Shown in pieces: positions 14,203 through 22,770 of a stretch of DNA of 28,138 nucleotides. Every line of letters begins with the position of its first letter. Position 1 is the stretch's first letter. Source of the stretch: Deltaproteobacteria bacterium. Its GTDB lineage: Bacteria > Myxococcota_A > JAADFL01. The DNA lies in assembly GCA_013152945.1 (NCBI GenBank), contig JAADFL010000067.1:1-28138 (forward strand), given 5' to 3'. The notes beneath the pieces were generated by a model, which was not told the origin of the DNA, did not search any database, and worked only from the letters and a program-made list of their open reading frames with translations. The translations under genes were made by a program, and so were the position numbers.

Positions 14203-15608
14203 GAACGGCATGGACATTGGAGCAGGTCCTGCTTGCCTGTAAGGGTGAGTTGGTCGAACCTGTGCCGGAGCCCGGGGTCCTGTTCGGGTCTGTGACTACT
14301 GATACGCGTAACCTGGGACGTGGACAGTTGTTTGTGGCGCTGAGAGGAGAAAGGTTCGACGGCCATGATTTCCTGGAACAGGCTTTGGAGAAAGGTGCGG
14401 CCGGACTCCTGCTCGATCGTGATGCCGGAATAGATTTTTCAGGTCTCGCACACAGAGTTCCTGTGATATTGGTCCCGGGTACGCTCAAAGCCCTTGGTGA
14501 CCTCGCAGCCTATTGGAGGGCCGGATGGGAAGGACGGCTTATAGCCGTTACAGGGAGTAACGGCAAGAGCAGCACAAAAGAATTTTGCTGGTCCATATTG
14601 AACACGTCCGGCATCAACACCCTTAAGAATAAGGGAAACTTCAACAACCTGGTAGGTCTTCCCCTGACATTGCTCGGTCTTTGCGATGAACACCATGCTG
14701 CCGTGGTGGAACTCGGCACAAACGCGCCCGGAGAGATAGCAAGGCTTGCTGAAATTGCAAGACCTGACGTTGCTGCAGTGCTTAACGTGGGCCGTGCCCA
14801 TCTGGAGGGACTGGGCAGCCTCGATGGGGTGGCTGCGGAAAAGGGCGCCATATATGAAAAACTTTCCGAGAATGGCGTTGCCGTTGCGAATCTGGACGAT
14901 GAACTCGCCTCAAGGGGGGCTTTTTCGAGTCGTGCCGAGAGAAGGGTCACATTCGGCAGAACTCGTGGTGCTGACGTGAGAATACTCGATCCAATAGAGG
15001 TGTCGGAAGTTAGTACGAATTTCACACTCCTGGTGTATGGGCGAAAATTAAAGATTTCACTCAAGACGGCGGGTGTTCACCACGCGATGAACGCCGCCGC
15101 TGCGACAGCATTGGCATTGGAAGCAGGAGCACGAATCGATGCCGTAGAACAGGGTTTGGGCGATACTCAGCCTCTGCAGGGCCGTTTTATTATCCGCAGG
15201 TTTTCCGGCATAAGGGTGATAGACGATACCTACAACGCGAATCCCGCTTCTGTAAAGGCGTCTCTTCATACCCTGTCCCTCTTGAAAGGGGACAAGAAGG
15301 CCGTCCTTGTCATGGGCGAAATGCTGGAACTTGGAACAGGGGCAGAGGCATTGCACCGTGAGATCGGAAGAACTGCTCGTGAGCTTGGTATCGACCTGAT
15401 AGTGGCTCTGCCGGGGGCGGAGGAGATTGTTTCGGCTGCAGTAGAGGCGGGTGTCTCAAAGGGATCGTGCCTGGCCGCCCGGAATCCGAGGGATGTGGCG
15501 ACGTGGCTGGCCGAACGGATTCAACCTGGTGATTTTGTGTTGATAAAGGGTTCGAGAGGTTCGAGGACGGAAAGGGTAATAGCCGCCATTTCGGAGGTCT
15601 TGGTTTGA
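14199..15608 (+). CDS. murF: UDP-MurNAc-pentapeptide synthetase MurF
   Basis: Adds D-Ala-D-Ala to the UDP-MurNAc-tripeptide, the last cytoplasmic soluble step. The 469 residues show the N-terminal substrate domain (SVTTDTRNLGRGQLFVALRGERFDGHDF), ATP site TGSNGKSS (118-125), KGNFNNLVGLPLTLL, and VIDDTYNANPASVKASL, all typical of MurF. It starts with GTG 14199, overlapping murE by four bases (GTGA). In most bacteria mraY comes next; here the TGA overlaps the TTG start of murD by four bases, leaving no room for it. Confidence 0.96.
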   Translation: MRTAWTLEQVLLACKGELVEPVPEPGVLFGSVTTDTRNLGRGQLFVALRGERFDGHDFLEQALEKGAAGLLLDRDAGIDFSGLAHRVPVILVPGTLKALGDLAAYWRAGWEGRLIAVTGSNGKSSTKEFCWSILNTSGINTLKNKGNFNNLVGLPLTLLGLCDEHHAAVVELGTNAPGEIARLAEIARPDVAAVLNVGRAHLEGLGSLDGVAAEKGAIYEKLSENGVAVANLDDELASRGAFSSRAERRVTFGRTRGADVRILDPIEVSEVSTNFTLLVYGRKLKISLKTAGVHHAMNAAAATALALEAGARIDAVEQGLGDTQPLQGRFIIRRFSGIRVIDDTYNANPASVKASLHTLSLLKGDKKAVLVMGEMLELGTGAEALHREIGRTARELGIDLIVALPGAEEIVSAAVEAGVSKGSCLAARNPRDVATWLAERIQPGDFVLIKGSRGSRTERVIAAISEVLV

Positions 15609-16966
15609 ACTTGACCGGAACCAGAGTGTTGGTAGTGGGACTCGGCCGGAGTGGAAGCGCGGCGGCCCGGTTGTGTGTCTCCCTGGGTGGTGAAGTCGGG
15701 ATCGTGGATGCCAAACAGGAAGTGGAAAAAAGCGAACAAGCAGCGAGTCTTCGTAAACTTGGGGTGGAATTGATTCTTGGCCCGCACAGGTCAAGGGATT
15801 TCCTGGAAGCAGATATGATAGTCGTCAGCCCCGGCGTTCCGCTTGATCTGCCGGAACTTGAAAATGCACGAAGTCGGGATATCGAAATAATCGGCGAATT
15901 GGAATTGGCGTACAGGGCTCTCGAGGGTGTCAAGATAGCCGCGGTGACCGGAACAAATGGTAAATCCACCGTAACTTCCTGGCTTGGAAAAATGCTGGAA
16001 GATTCCGGGTTCAAGGTATTCACCGGGGGCAATCTTGGAAGTCCGTTGGCCGAAATTGCGAGTGACCCGGGCGATTTCGAATGGGCGGTAATCGAAGTTT
16101 CGAGTTTCCAACTCGATACCCTGGATACATTTCAAGCAGACGCAGCTTGCTTGGTGAATTTGTCATCAGATCATCTGAACAGGTATGGAGGTGACCTCGA
16201 CAAGTATTACCGGTCAAAAATTTCCTTGTTGCAAAGATTGGTTCCGGGCGGAAAGGCCGTGGTCGGACCTGACGAGGAGACCATATCGAGAGTAAACGGA
16301 CTCAATGCAGACCTCTATTTCACTTCCATGGATCGTGAACTGGACAAGGGAGCTTTCCTGGATGGGGACGTGGTTGTTTGGCGGGACGGATCCGGCCGGG
16401 AAGAGGTATATCCTCTTGACGGAATACGTGTCAGTGGAATCCACAACAAGGCAAATGCGCTTTGCACGATCGCTATGGCCAGATTGATCGGCGCGGGCAT
16501 GGACGGTGTCCGGTCCGGGCTGATGAACTTCGATGGACTGCCTCATCGTATGGAACCGGTCGGGAAAATCAACGGGGTTTCCTACTTCAACGACAGCAAG
16601 GCGACGAATCCGGCGGCAGTGGCTGCGGGCTTATCCGGCTTTGAGGATGGTTCGGTTTTGTTGATCGCCGGCGGTCGCGACAAGGGAACAGGATTCAAGG
16701 AATTGTCGGATCAGGTGGCAAGGAAGGTGCGGATATTGCTGCTCCTGGGAGAAGCCGCGGATTCCATGGAAGAAGAGCTGAAAAATAAAGTTCCGCTGGT
16801 GATCAAGTGCAAGAGCTTGAAGGAGGCTGTTATGGAGGCTGCATCCCGGGCCAGGCCGCATGATTCGGTTTTGCTTTCACCGGCATGTGCTTCATATGAC
16901 CAATTCGACAACTTCGAGCACAGAGGTGATGTTTTCAGGGAAATCGTGAGGTCTTTGAACCCATGA
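15605..16966 (+). CDS. murD: UDP-MurNAc-L-Ala:D-Glu ligase MurD
   Basis: Adds D-glutamate to UDP-MurNAc-L-Ala. The 453 residues contain an N-terminal Rossmann-like nucleotide-binding motif VLVVGLGRSGSAAARL (about 8-23), VVSPGVP (73-79), ATP site TGTNGKST (115-122), SSFQLDT, SSDHLNRYGG, FNDSKATNPAA and a terminal LLSPACASYDQFDNFEHRG, all MurD hallmarks. It starts with TTG 15605, supported by CGGAGGTC six bases upstream, and overlaps murF by TTGA. It overlaps ftsW by ATGA at its 3' end. Confidence 0.97.
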   Translation: MNLTGTRVLVVGLGRSGSAAARLCVSLGGEVGIVDAKQEVEKSEQAASLRKLGVELILGPHRSRDFLEADMIVVSPGVPLDLPELENARSRDIEIIGELELAYRALEGVKIAAVTGTNGKSTVTSWLGKMLEDSGFKVFTGGNLGSPLAEIASDPGDFEWAVIEVSSFQLDTLDTFQADAACLVNLSSDHLNRYGGDLDKYYRSKISLLQRLVPGGKAVVGPDEETISRVNGLNADLYFTSMDRELDKGAFLDGDVVVWRDGSGREEVYPLDGIRVSGIHNKANALCTIAMARLIGAGMDGVRSGLMNFDGLPHRMEPVGKINGVSYFNDSKATNPAAVAAGLSGFEDGSVLLIAGGRDKGTGFKELSDQVARKVRILLLLGEAADSMEEELKNKVPLVIKCKSLKEAVMEAASRARPHDSVLLSPACASYDQFDNFEHRGDVFREIVRSLNP

Positions 16967-18111
16967 GAAGAGACGCGGAAGAAAGAGACAGATACATAGA
17001 CGGGCCTCTCCTGATTGCGGTCTTCGGGTTGTTGGCTATCGGAGGGGTAATGGTGTTTTCGGCCAGTGCCTTCCATGCCCAGAAGGCAACGGGTGATACC
17101 CTCTTTTATTTGAAGCGCCATCTCTTGTTTTCCGCTATAGGACTTGCGGCCATGTTCGTGGTTTCCAAAATTGATTATCACCTGCTGGGCCGCTTGGCCT
17201 ACCCATTGCTTTTGATGGCTGCGGTTCTTTTAGCCGGTGTTCTTGTTTTCGGAAACAAGGCCGGCGGTGCTACTCGATGGTTCAGGTTGGGCCCTGTTTC
17301 TTTCCAACCTTCGGAACTCGCAAAACTGGCCGTGGTCATCTACCTGTCGCATTCGCTCACCAGGAAAAGGGAAAAGATGCACAGCTTTTCTTTTGGTTTT
17401 CTTCCTCACGTAGTGATGTGCGGTACACTGATATTGTTGGTTCTTGTCGAACCCGACCTGGGTACTGCCGCCTTGCTTGCGCTCCTGCTTTTTTCCCTGC
17501 TTTTCGTGGCCGGAACGAAAATCAGTTATCTTCTTGGAGCAGCACTGCTGGCATTGCCGGTACTTTACCACCAGATAATGAGTACGCCCTGGAGGAAAGC
17601 CAGGATGATGGTGTTCCTGGATCCCTGGGCCGACAGGTTCGGTATCGGGTATCAAGTCACGGAATCATTGATAGCCTTCGGGTCCGGCGGTGCGACCGGA
17701 GTAGGCCTGGGAGATGGCAGACAGAAATTGTTTTTCCTGCCTGCGTCGCATACGGATTTTATCTTCTCCATATTGGGGGAAGAATTGGGCTTCATCGGAG
17801 CGGCCCTCATACTGTTGTTGTTTGGTATTCTCGTGTATAGAGGCCTGAAAATCGCGATGAATGCAGCCGATCTCTTCGGGACTTATCTCGCGCTTGGAAT
17901 CACTCTTACAATCGGTTTCCAGGCAACCGCAAACATGGCTGTGGCATTGGGTTTGCTCCCGACCAAGGGCCTGGCGCTGCCTTTCATGTCTTACGGCGGG
18001 TCTTCATTGGTCAGCACGTTGATTGGTATCGGCATCTTGCTATCCGTTGCAGCCCGGGAACGGCCCGAGTTTGCCAGGAGGGCAAGGAAACCTGCAGGGG
18101 TCTATGTATGA
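16963..18111 (+). CDS. ftsW: Septal peptidoglycan polymerase FtsW
   Basis: SEDS-family glycosyltransferase working with FtsI at the septum; 382 residues with about ten membrane segments. Visible marks are WFRLGPVSFQPSELAK (106-121), LVEPDLGTA (161-169), LPASHTDFIFSILGEELG (259-276, with the presumed catalytic Asp265), and PFMSYGGSSL (340-349). The N-terminus is charged and cytoplasmic (MRRDAEERDR). ATG 16963 overlaps the murD stop by four bases. The 3' end overlaps murC by ATGA, where murG would normally lie. Confidence 0.96.
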   Translation: MRRDAEERDRYIDGPLLIAVFGLLAIGGVMVFSASAFHAQKATGDTLFYLKRHLLFSAIGLAAMFVVSKIDYHLLGRLAYPLLLMAAVLLAGVLVFGNKAGGATRWFRLGPVSFQPSELAKLAVVIYLSHSLTRKREKMHSFSFGFLPHVVMCGTLILLVLVEPDLGTAALLALLLFSLLFVAGTKISYLLGAALLALPVLYHQIMSTPWRKARMMVFLDPWADRFGIGYQVTESLIAFGSGGATGVGLGDGRQKLFFLPASHTDFIFSILGEELGFIGAALILLLFGILVYRGLKIAMNAADLFGTYLALGITLTIGFQATANMAVALGLLPTKGLALPFMSYGGSSLVSTLIGIGILLSVAARERPEFARRARKPAGVYV

Positions 18112-19550
18112 TGATGGCAGGGCCTGATAAAACCGGTTCCATCTTCCTCGGCCGGGTGAAGAGGGTCCACATGATAGGCGTGGGCGGCATTGGTATGAGC
18201 AGCTTGGCAGCCCTGTTGCTCGCCCAGGGCCTTGATGTCAGCGGGTGTGACAGGTCGGAGTCGAGTACCCTTGACCGGCTGCGCAGTATGGGCGCCCGGT
18301 GCACTGTCGGACACGATCCGGGTCACCTGCAAGATGTTGATGTCGTAGTTGTTACTTCAGCCGTTTCCATGGATATCCCGGAAGTTTCCGCTGCAATTAA
18401 AATGGACCTGCCCGTCATTTCCAGGGGAAGGTTACTGGCTGAACTTTCCAGGCACAAGGAACTTGTCGCTGTTGCCGGCGCCCATGGAAAGACTACGACG
18501 ACCGCTATGATTTCCAGGATTGCATCAGAACACGGCATCGATCCAATCGTGGCCTTGGGGGGATGGGACCTCCAGCTCAGGGGCAATGCAAGATATGGGA
18601 ATGGAGATGTGTTCATAGCAGAGGCGGATGAAAGCGACGGCTCTTTCCTGATGCTCGATCCGGCTGTTGCCGTGGTTACGAGCCTGGATCCCGAGCACCT
18701 CGATCACTGGAAGACACCGGACAATTACAGGAAGGCATTCTTGGATTTCCTGGAAAGGCTGCCGTTCTACGGATCCGCGATTCTTTGCACGGATGACGAC
18801 CACTTGGCGGGTATGGCTGAAAGGTTGAAAAAAAAGCCGGGGAGAAAAATCATTACGTACGGTTTGAAAGAAAAAAGATCGGACTTTTGGGCCGAGGACA
18901 TCAGGATTGATGACAAGGGAACGTCATTTGTGCCTGTCATTCATGGAACGGCATTGAGAGCGGTGAACTTGGCGTGCCCGGGTGTCCATCATGCATCGAA
19001 TGCTCTTGCGGCCCTTGCAGCGGCAAGTTCCATGGGCATTTCTCCTGAAAGCGCGGCGGAGGAGCTGGACGGTTTCAAAGGTGTTAAAAGAAGATTCGAA
19101 ATCGTTGGAAATGCCGGCGGTGTCCTGGTAATCGATGACTATGCCCATCATCCGACCGAGGTTAAGGTTACACTTTCGGCTGCCAGGTCGGCTTATCCGG
19201 GAAGGAGGATTATAGCCGTTTTCCAGCCGCATCTCTTCAGCAGGACAAGGGATCATTACAAGGAATTTGCCTCTGCTCTTTCACCCGCCGACCGCATATT
19301 TTTATCCAGGATATTTGCTGCCAGAGAGCAACCCCTGGAAGGTGTGGAAAGCGGTCTCATAGCTTCTGTATTGAAGGGCTTGGGGAATATCGTAACTCAA
19401 GTCGAAGTGTTGGATAACCTTGCATCCATCCTTTTCGAGGAAGTTGAAGCCGGTGACGTGGTCCTTGTAATGGGGGCGGGAGATGTTTGGAAGGTCGCCT
19501 ATGAATTGGTGAAAAAACTTGGTGGCAAAAATCAGGAGGGTCATGGTTGA
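18108..19550 (+). CDS. murC: UDP-MurNAc:L-alanine ligase MurC
   Basis: Adds L-alanine to UDP-MurNAc, the first amino-acid step of the pathway; 480 residues. It shows the Rossmann motif HMIGVGGIGMSSLA (about 21-34), ATP site GAHGKTTTT (124-132), EADESDGSF, SLDPEHLDHW, GVKRRFE, DDYAHHPTEV, FQPHLFSRT and VMGAGD. ATG 18108 overlaps the ftsW stop by four bases; two further ATG codons follow directly, so the exact first residue is uncertain by up to two positions. No murB domain is fused: the length is normal and ddl follows immediately. Confidence 0.97.
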   Translation: MMMAGPDKTGSIFLGRVKRVHMIGVGGIGMSSLAALLLAQGLDVSGCDRSESSTLDRLRSMGARCTVGHDPGHLQDVDVVVVTSAVSMDIPEVSAAIKMDLPVISRGRLLAELSRHKELVAVAGAHGKTTTTAMISRIASEHGIDPIVALGGWDLQLRGNARYGNGDVFIAEADESDGSFLMLDPAVAVVTSLDPEHLDHWKTPDNYRKAFLDFLERLPFYGSAILCTDDDHLAGMAERLKKKPGRKIITYGLKEKRSDFWAEDIRIDDKGTSFVPVIHGTALRAVNLACPGVHHASNALAALAAASSMGISPESAAEELDGFKGVKRRFEIVGNAGGVLVIDDYAHHPTEVKVTLSAARSAYPGRRIIAVFQPHLFSRTRDHYKEFASALSPADRIFLSRIFAAREQPLEGVESGLIASVLKGLGNIVTQVEVLDNLASILFEEVEAGDVVLVMGAGDVWKVAYELVKKLGGKNQEGHG

Positions 19551-20476
19551 TGGCTGGTTTGAAGGAGAAGTTGATTGGCGTTCTGGCCGGGGGACCTTCA
19601 GGGGAACGTGATGTTTCACTTGCCACGGGTAGGGCTGTTGCCGATGCCCTTGAGTCTTTGGGTTATCGACTGATTGAGATCGATCCCGGGCCTGACGTAG
19701 CTGAAAAACTGCTGCATGAGGGTGTTGACCTGGTCTTCAATGCTCTTCACGGGCGATGGGGTGAAGACGGCTGCCTTCAAGGAGTGCTCGAGTGGCTGAA
19801 GATCCCGTACACAGGCTCCGGAGTCCTCTCATCGGCTTTGGCCATGGACAAGGTGGCGGCAAAGCGGGTTTTCAGGCAGGCCGGATTGCCCGTTCCAATG
19901 GAAAGGGTGGTCAAGCCCGGGGATGCAAGTTCGATAGACCCGGATTCCATTGATCTCCAGTTACCCCTGGTCGTCAAGCCGGCCCGTGAAGGCTCCAGCC
20001 TGGGCGTGACCGTGGTCAGGGAAAGGAAGGAATTGAGATCAGCCATCGATGATGCCGCATCTTTCGGGGGAGATGTGCTGGTGGAAGAGTTCATACCCGG
20101 TGGTGAGTTTTCAGTGGGCATCTTGAATGACGAGGCTCTGGGCGTTATCGAGATAGTTCCGTCCAAGAGCTTTTATGACTACGAGGCCAAGTACGCCGAC
20201 GATGCCGGGACCGATTATGTATACCCGGCGAGATTGCCCCAGAGGACCAGGGATCTCGTGGCCCAGATGGGCCTAGCTGCGTTCAGGGCCTTGAAGTGTG
20301 AAGGTTATGCCCGTGTGGATTTCCTGGTGCAGGGAGAGAAAGCCGTGCTGCTGGAGGTAAACACCCTGCCTGGCATGACCGGCCACAGTCTATTGCCTAT
20401 GATCGCCAAAGGGGAAGGAATAGGTTTTCCGAAATTGTGTGAAAAGATACTCGAATCGGCCAGGCTGAAGGGGTGA
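19550..20476 (+). CDS. ddl: D-alanine--D-alanine ligase Ddl
   Basis: ATP-grasp enzyme making the D-Ala-D-Ala used by MurF; 308 residues. Motifs are GGPSGERDVSL (14-24), NALHGRWGEDG (about 64-74), PYTGSG (86-91), MDKVAAKRVF, VKPAREGSSLGV, and metal-binding LEVNTLPGMTGHSLLP near the end. ATG 19550 shares one base with the murC stop (TGATG) and has AGGAGG ten bases upstream; the adjacent TTG 19547 has the better spacing and would add one residue. Most deltaproteobacterial clusters known to me carry murB before this gene; here it is missing. Confidence 0.95.
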   Translation: MAGLKEKLIGVLAGGPSGERDVSLATGRAVADALESLGYRLIEIDPGPDVAEKLLHEGVDLVFNALHGRWGEDGCLQGVLEWLKIPYTGSGVLSSALAMDKVAAKRVFRQAGLPVPMERVVKPGDASSIDPDSIDLQLPLVVKPAREGSSLGVTVVRERKELRSAIDDAASFGGDVLVEEFIPGGEFSVGILNDEALGVIEIVPSKSFYDYEAKYADDAGTDYVYPARLPQRTRDLVAQMGLAAFRALKCEGYARVDFLVQGEKAVLLEVNTLPGMTGHSLLPMIAKGEGIGFPKLCEKILESARLKG

Positions 20477-20479
20477 CCA

Positions 20480-21406
20480 GTGTCTGGGAATAGAAAAAGG
20501 CCGGGCAGGTCCCGGAATACTCGGCATAAGAGAAAGCCCCGCATTCTCCGTAGGAGCATCAACCGCCGTGTGGATCCGGAGGCGGGCAGGAAACGCCGGC
20601 GCCTGGTTGGCCTTATTGCCAGTCGAATTGCACTTGTCCTCGTGCTTTTCGTTGTTTTCGTGGCGATGGGGTTGTTTGCACGGAATGGTTATCGTTCACT
20701 GGTCAGGAGTGATGTCTTCAGCTTGCGGCAATTGCATGTTCAAGGTGCGGTTCGGCTGACTAAAAAGGATATCCTGGACGAAATGGGTGTGGCCATGGGC
20801 ACTCCTCTTCTGATGTTGGACATGGATGTCCTTCAAACCAGGTTGGTACTGAGCCCTTGGATTAAAGATGCCGAGATCCACAGGAGATTGCCCCATAGGC
20901 TCGATGTCAAAATTGAAGAGAGGCGCCCCGTGGCGATACTTGCCCTGGGGAAGCTCTACCTTGTGGATCATGGCGGCAATGTCTTCAAGCGCTACGTACC
21001 CTCGGATTATGTTCTGGACCTGCCGTTGATCACCGGCCTTGAAAGGGATGATTTCAACAGGGACAGCGAGGGAAAGAGGAACTTGAAAATATGTCGCAAC
21101 ATGTTGAAAAGGGCAATCGATTTGATTGACCGGGCAAAAAAGAATGGTATCGGGCAGGGAAAAATTTCAGAGATACACCTGTCACGTTTCGATGGTGATT
21201 CCATTGTTCTCAACTCCGGGCTGCGTGCTCATTTGCCGAGTCATGGAATCGAACCGGCACTTGGAAGATTGGCGTTCGTCCTGGGTGACCTCGAAAAAAG
21301 GGGTTGGGCCGCCCGGGACATTTTTCTGAACAACAACGTAAATCCAAAGGAAGTAACGGTGCGGCTAGCGCACGATCGCAGCCGTAAGCCGGGAAAGACA
21401 AATTGA
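20480..21406 (+). CDS. ftsQ: Cell division protein FtsQ/DivIB
   Basis: Bitopic divisome protein linking FtsA/FtsZ-side assembly to FtsL/FtsB and FtsI/FtsW; 308 residues. It has a very basic cytoplasmic tail (1-42, many Arg/Lys), a membrane segment (about 43-67), a POTRA domain (about 80-148: SLRQLHVQGAVRLTKKDIL and SPWIKDAEIHRRLPHRLDV), then the FtsQ beta domain with the hallmark EERRPVAIL and YLVDHGGNVF. It starts with GTG 20480, three bases after ddl, with AAGGGG upstream. The C-terminal tail is basic (DRSRKPGKTN). Position and domains make the call secure. Confidence 0.95.
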   Translation: MSGNRKRPGRSRNTRHKRKPRILRRSINRRVDPEAGRKRRRLVGLIASRIALVLVLFVVFVAMGLFARNGYRSLVRSDVFSLRQLHVQGAVRLTKKDILDEMGVAMGTPLLMLDMDVLQTRLVLSPWIKDAEIHRRLPHRLDVKIEERRPVAILALGKLYLVDHGGNVFKRYVPSDYVLDLPLITGLERDDFNRDSEGKRNLKICRNMLKRAIDLIDRAKKNGIGQGKISEIHLSRFDGDSIVLNSGLRAHLPSHGIEPALGRLAFVLGDLEKRGWAARDIFLNNNVNPKEVTVRLAHDRSRKPGKTN

Positions 21407-21452
21407 TTGTCCGGTGCGTGCACGATCACGCCTGGAGAAAGGTGGTCTTGAA

Positions 21453-22682
21453 ATGAAGAGGAAGGAAGAGTTGCTGGTCGGCCTGGACATAGGCACCACG
21501 AAAGTGTGTGCCATCGTTGGAGAACCGAGCGAGGATGGGGGGATAGATATCGTAGGAATAGGCAGCCATCCCTCAAGGGGATTGAGGAAGGGCGTTGTAA
21601 TCAACATGGAGAGTACGGTCGAGTCAATCAAGCAGGCCATAGAAGAGGCGGAACTAATGGCCGGATGCGAGATATCACGGGTATTCACCGGTGTGGCGGG
21701 AGGTCATATTAAGGGCTTCAATAGTACAGGTATCGTAGCCGTCAAGAGGAGGGAAGTCAACGAGGATGATGTGAGAAGGGTTATCGATGCCGCCAAGGCA
21801 GTGGCGATACCCATGGACAGGGAAGTGATACACATCATTCCGCAGGAATATGTGATAGACGACCAGGACGGTATCAAGAGACCATTGGGGATGTGCGGGG
21901 TGAGACTGGAGGCCAAGGTACACATTGTCACGGCAGCGGTCACAAGCGCACAGAATATAATAAAGTGCGCCAACAGGACGGGATTGGATGTTGCGGATAT
22001 CGTTCTGCAGCAGCTTGCCAGTTCAGAGGCGGTGCTTACTCCGGATGAAAAGGAACTGGGCGTGGCATTGGTGGATATCGGCGGTGGAACCACGGATATC
22101 GCCATATTTGCCGAAGGCAGCATCGTGCACACGTCGGTAATAGCAGTAGCGGGAAATCACATTACCAAGGATGTCGCCATAGGGCTTCGGACGCCCGAGG
22201 CTGCAGCGGAAAAGATTAAGCAGAAATATGGATGCGCCATGACTTCCATGGTGGACAAGGATGAGACAATCGAGGTTCCCAGTGTGGGAGACCGGACTCC
22301 AAGGGTCCTGTCCAGGCAGATCCTTTGTGAAATCATCGAGCCGAGGTGTGAGGAAATATTCATGTTGGTGCAGCGTGAAATCCAGCAAACCGGTTACGCC
22401 GACATGTTGGCAAGCGGCGTGGTCATTACAGGCGGACAGTCCAGCATGGAGGGAATGGTGGAATTGGCGGAGGACGTCATCGGTTTACCGGTCCGTCGCG
22501 GCGCCCCAAGGAATATGGGCGGTCTCATTGACGTGGTGAAGAGCCCGATGTACGCGACCGGTGTCGGATTGGTCCTGTATGGCTCCCACTATGCAGGAGC
22601 CAGTCGTTTCAGGATGCGTGATAACAGGATTTTCTCCAAGACCAAACGGAGAATGAGGGAATGGGTAACCCAGTTTTTTTAG
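21453..22682 (+). CDS. ftsA: Cell division protein FtsA
   Basis: Actin-like ATPase that tethers FtsZ filaments to the membrane; 409 residues. It has the phosphate-1 motif VGLDIGTTKVCAIVGE (9-24), the phosphate-2 motif VDIGGGTTDIAIF (207-219), and a C-terminal amphipathic helix (KRRMREWVTQFF) matching the membrane-targeting sequence. ATG 21453 was chosen because AAAGGTGGT lies seven bases upstream; an in-frame GTG at 21414 would add 13 residues but has no ribosome site. It is followed by an 88-base gap with a hairpin, then ftsZ. Confidence 0.97.
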   Translation: MKRKEELLVGLDIGTTKVCAIVGEPSEDGGIDIVGIGSHPSRGLRKGVVINMESTVESIKQAIEEAELMAGCEISRVFTGVAGGHIKGFNSTGIVAVKRREVNEDDVRRVIDAAKAVAIPMDREVIHIIPQEYVIDDQDGIKRPLGMCGVRLEAKVHIVTAAVTSAQNIIKCANRTGLDVADIVLQQLASSEAVLTPDEKELGVALVDIGGGTTDIAIFAEGSIVHTSVIAVAGNHITKDVAIGLRTPEAAAEKIKQKYGCAMTSMVDKDETIEVPSVGDRTPRVLSRQILCEIIEPRCEEIFMLVQREIQQTGYADMLASGVVITGGQSSMEGMVELAEDVIGLPVRRGAPRNMGGLIDVVKSPMYATGVGLVLYGSHYAGASRFRMRDNRIFSKTKRRMREWVTQFF

Positions 22683-22710
22683 AATGAACGGGTGTAAGTG
22701 GAACTTTAAC

Positions 22711-22749
22711 TTTTCAGCCGGTTCAGGGTCCGATGGCAATGGCTGAAAA
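22711..22749 (+). promoter_or_regulatory. Stem-loop in the ftsA-ftsZ gap
   Basis: TTTTCAGCC (22711-22719) and GGCTGAAAA (22741-22749) form a perfect nine-base-pair stem with a 21-base loop. It ends about ten bases before the ftsZ ribosome site GGGAGG. There is no U-tract after it on either strand, so it is not a standard terminator. It could be an RNA-processing, stability or translation-control element, or a protein-binding dyad. Confidence 0.6.
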
Positions 22750-22770
22750 AAAGGGGAAAGGGAGGTCGAG

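Noticed and set aside
15310-16032. Minus-strand open frame of 240 codons across murF/murD
   Set aside because: It is opposite two fully intact Mur ligase genes and has a Pro/Ser-rich shadow composition.
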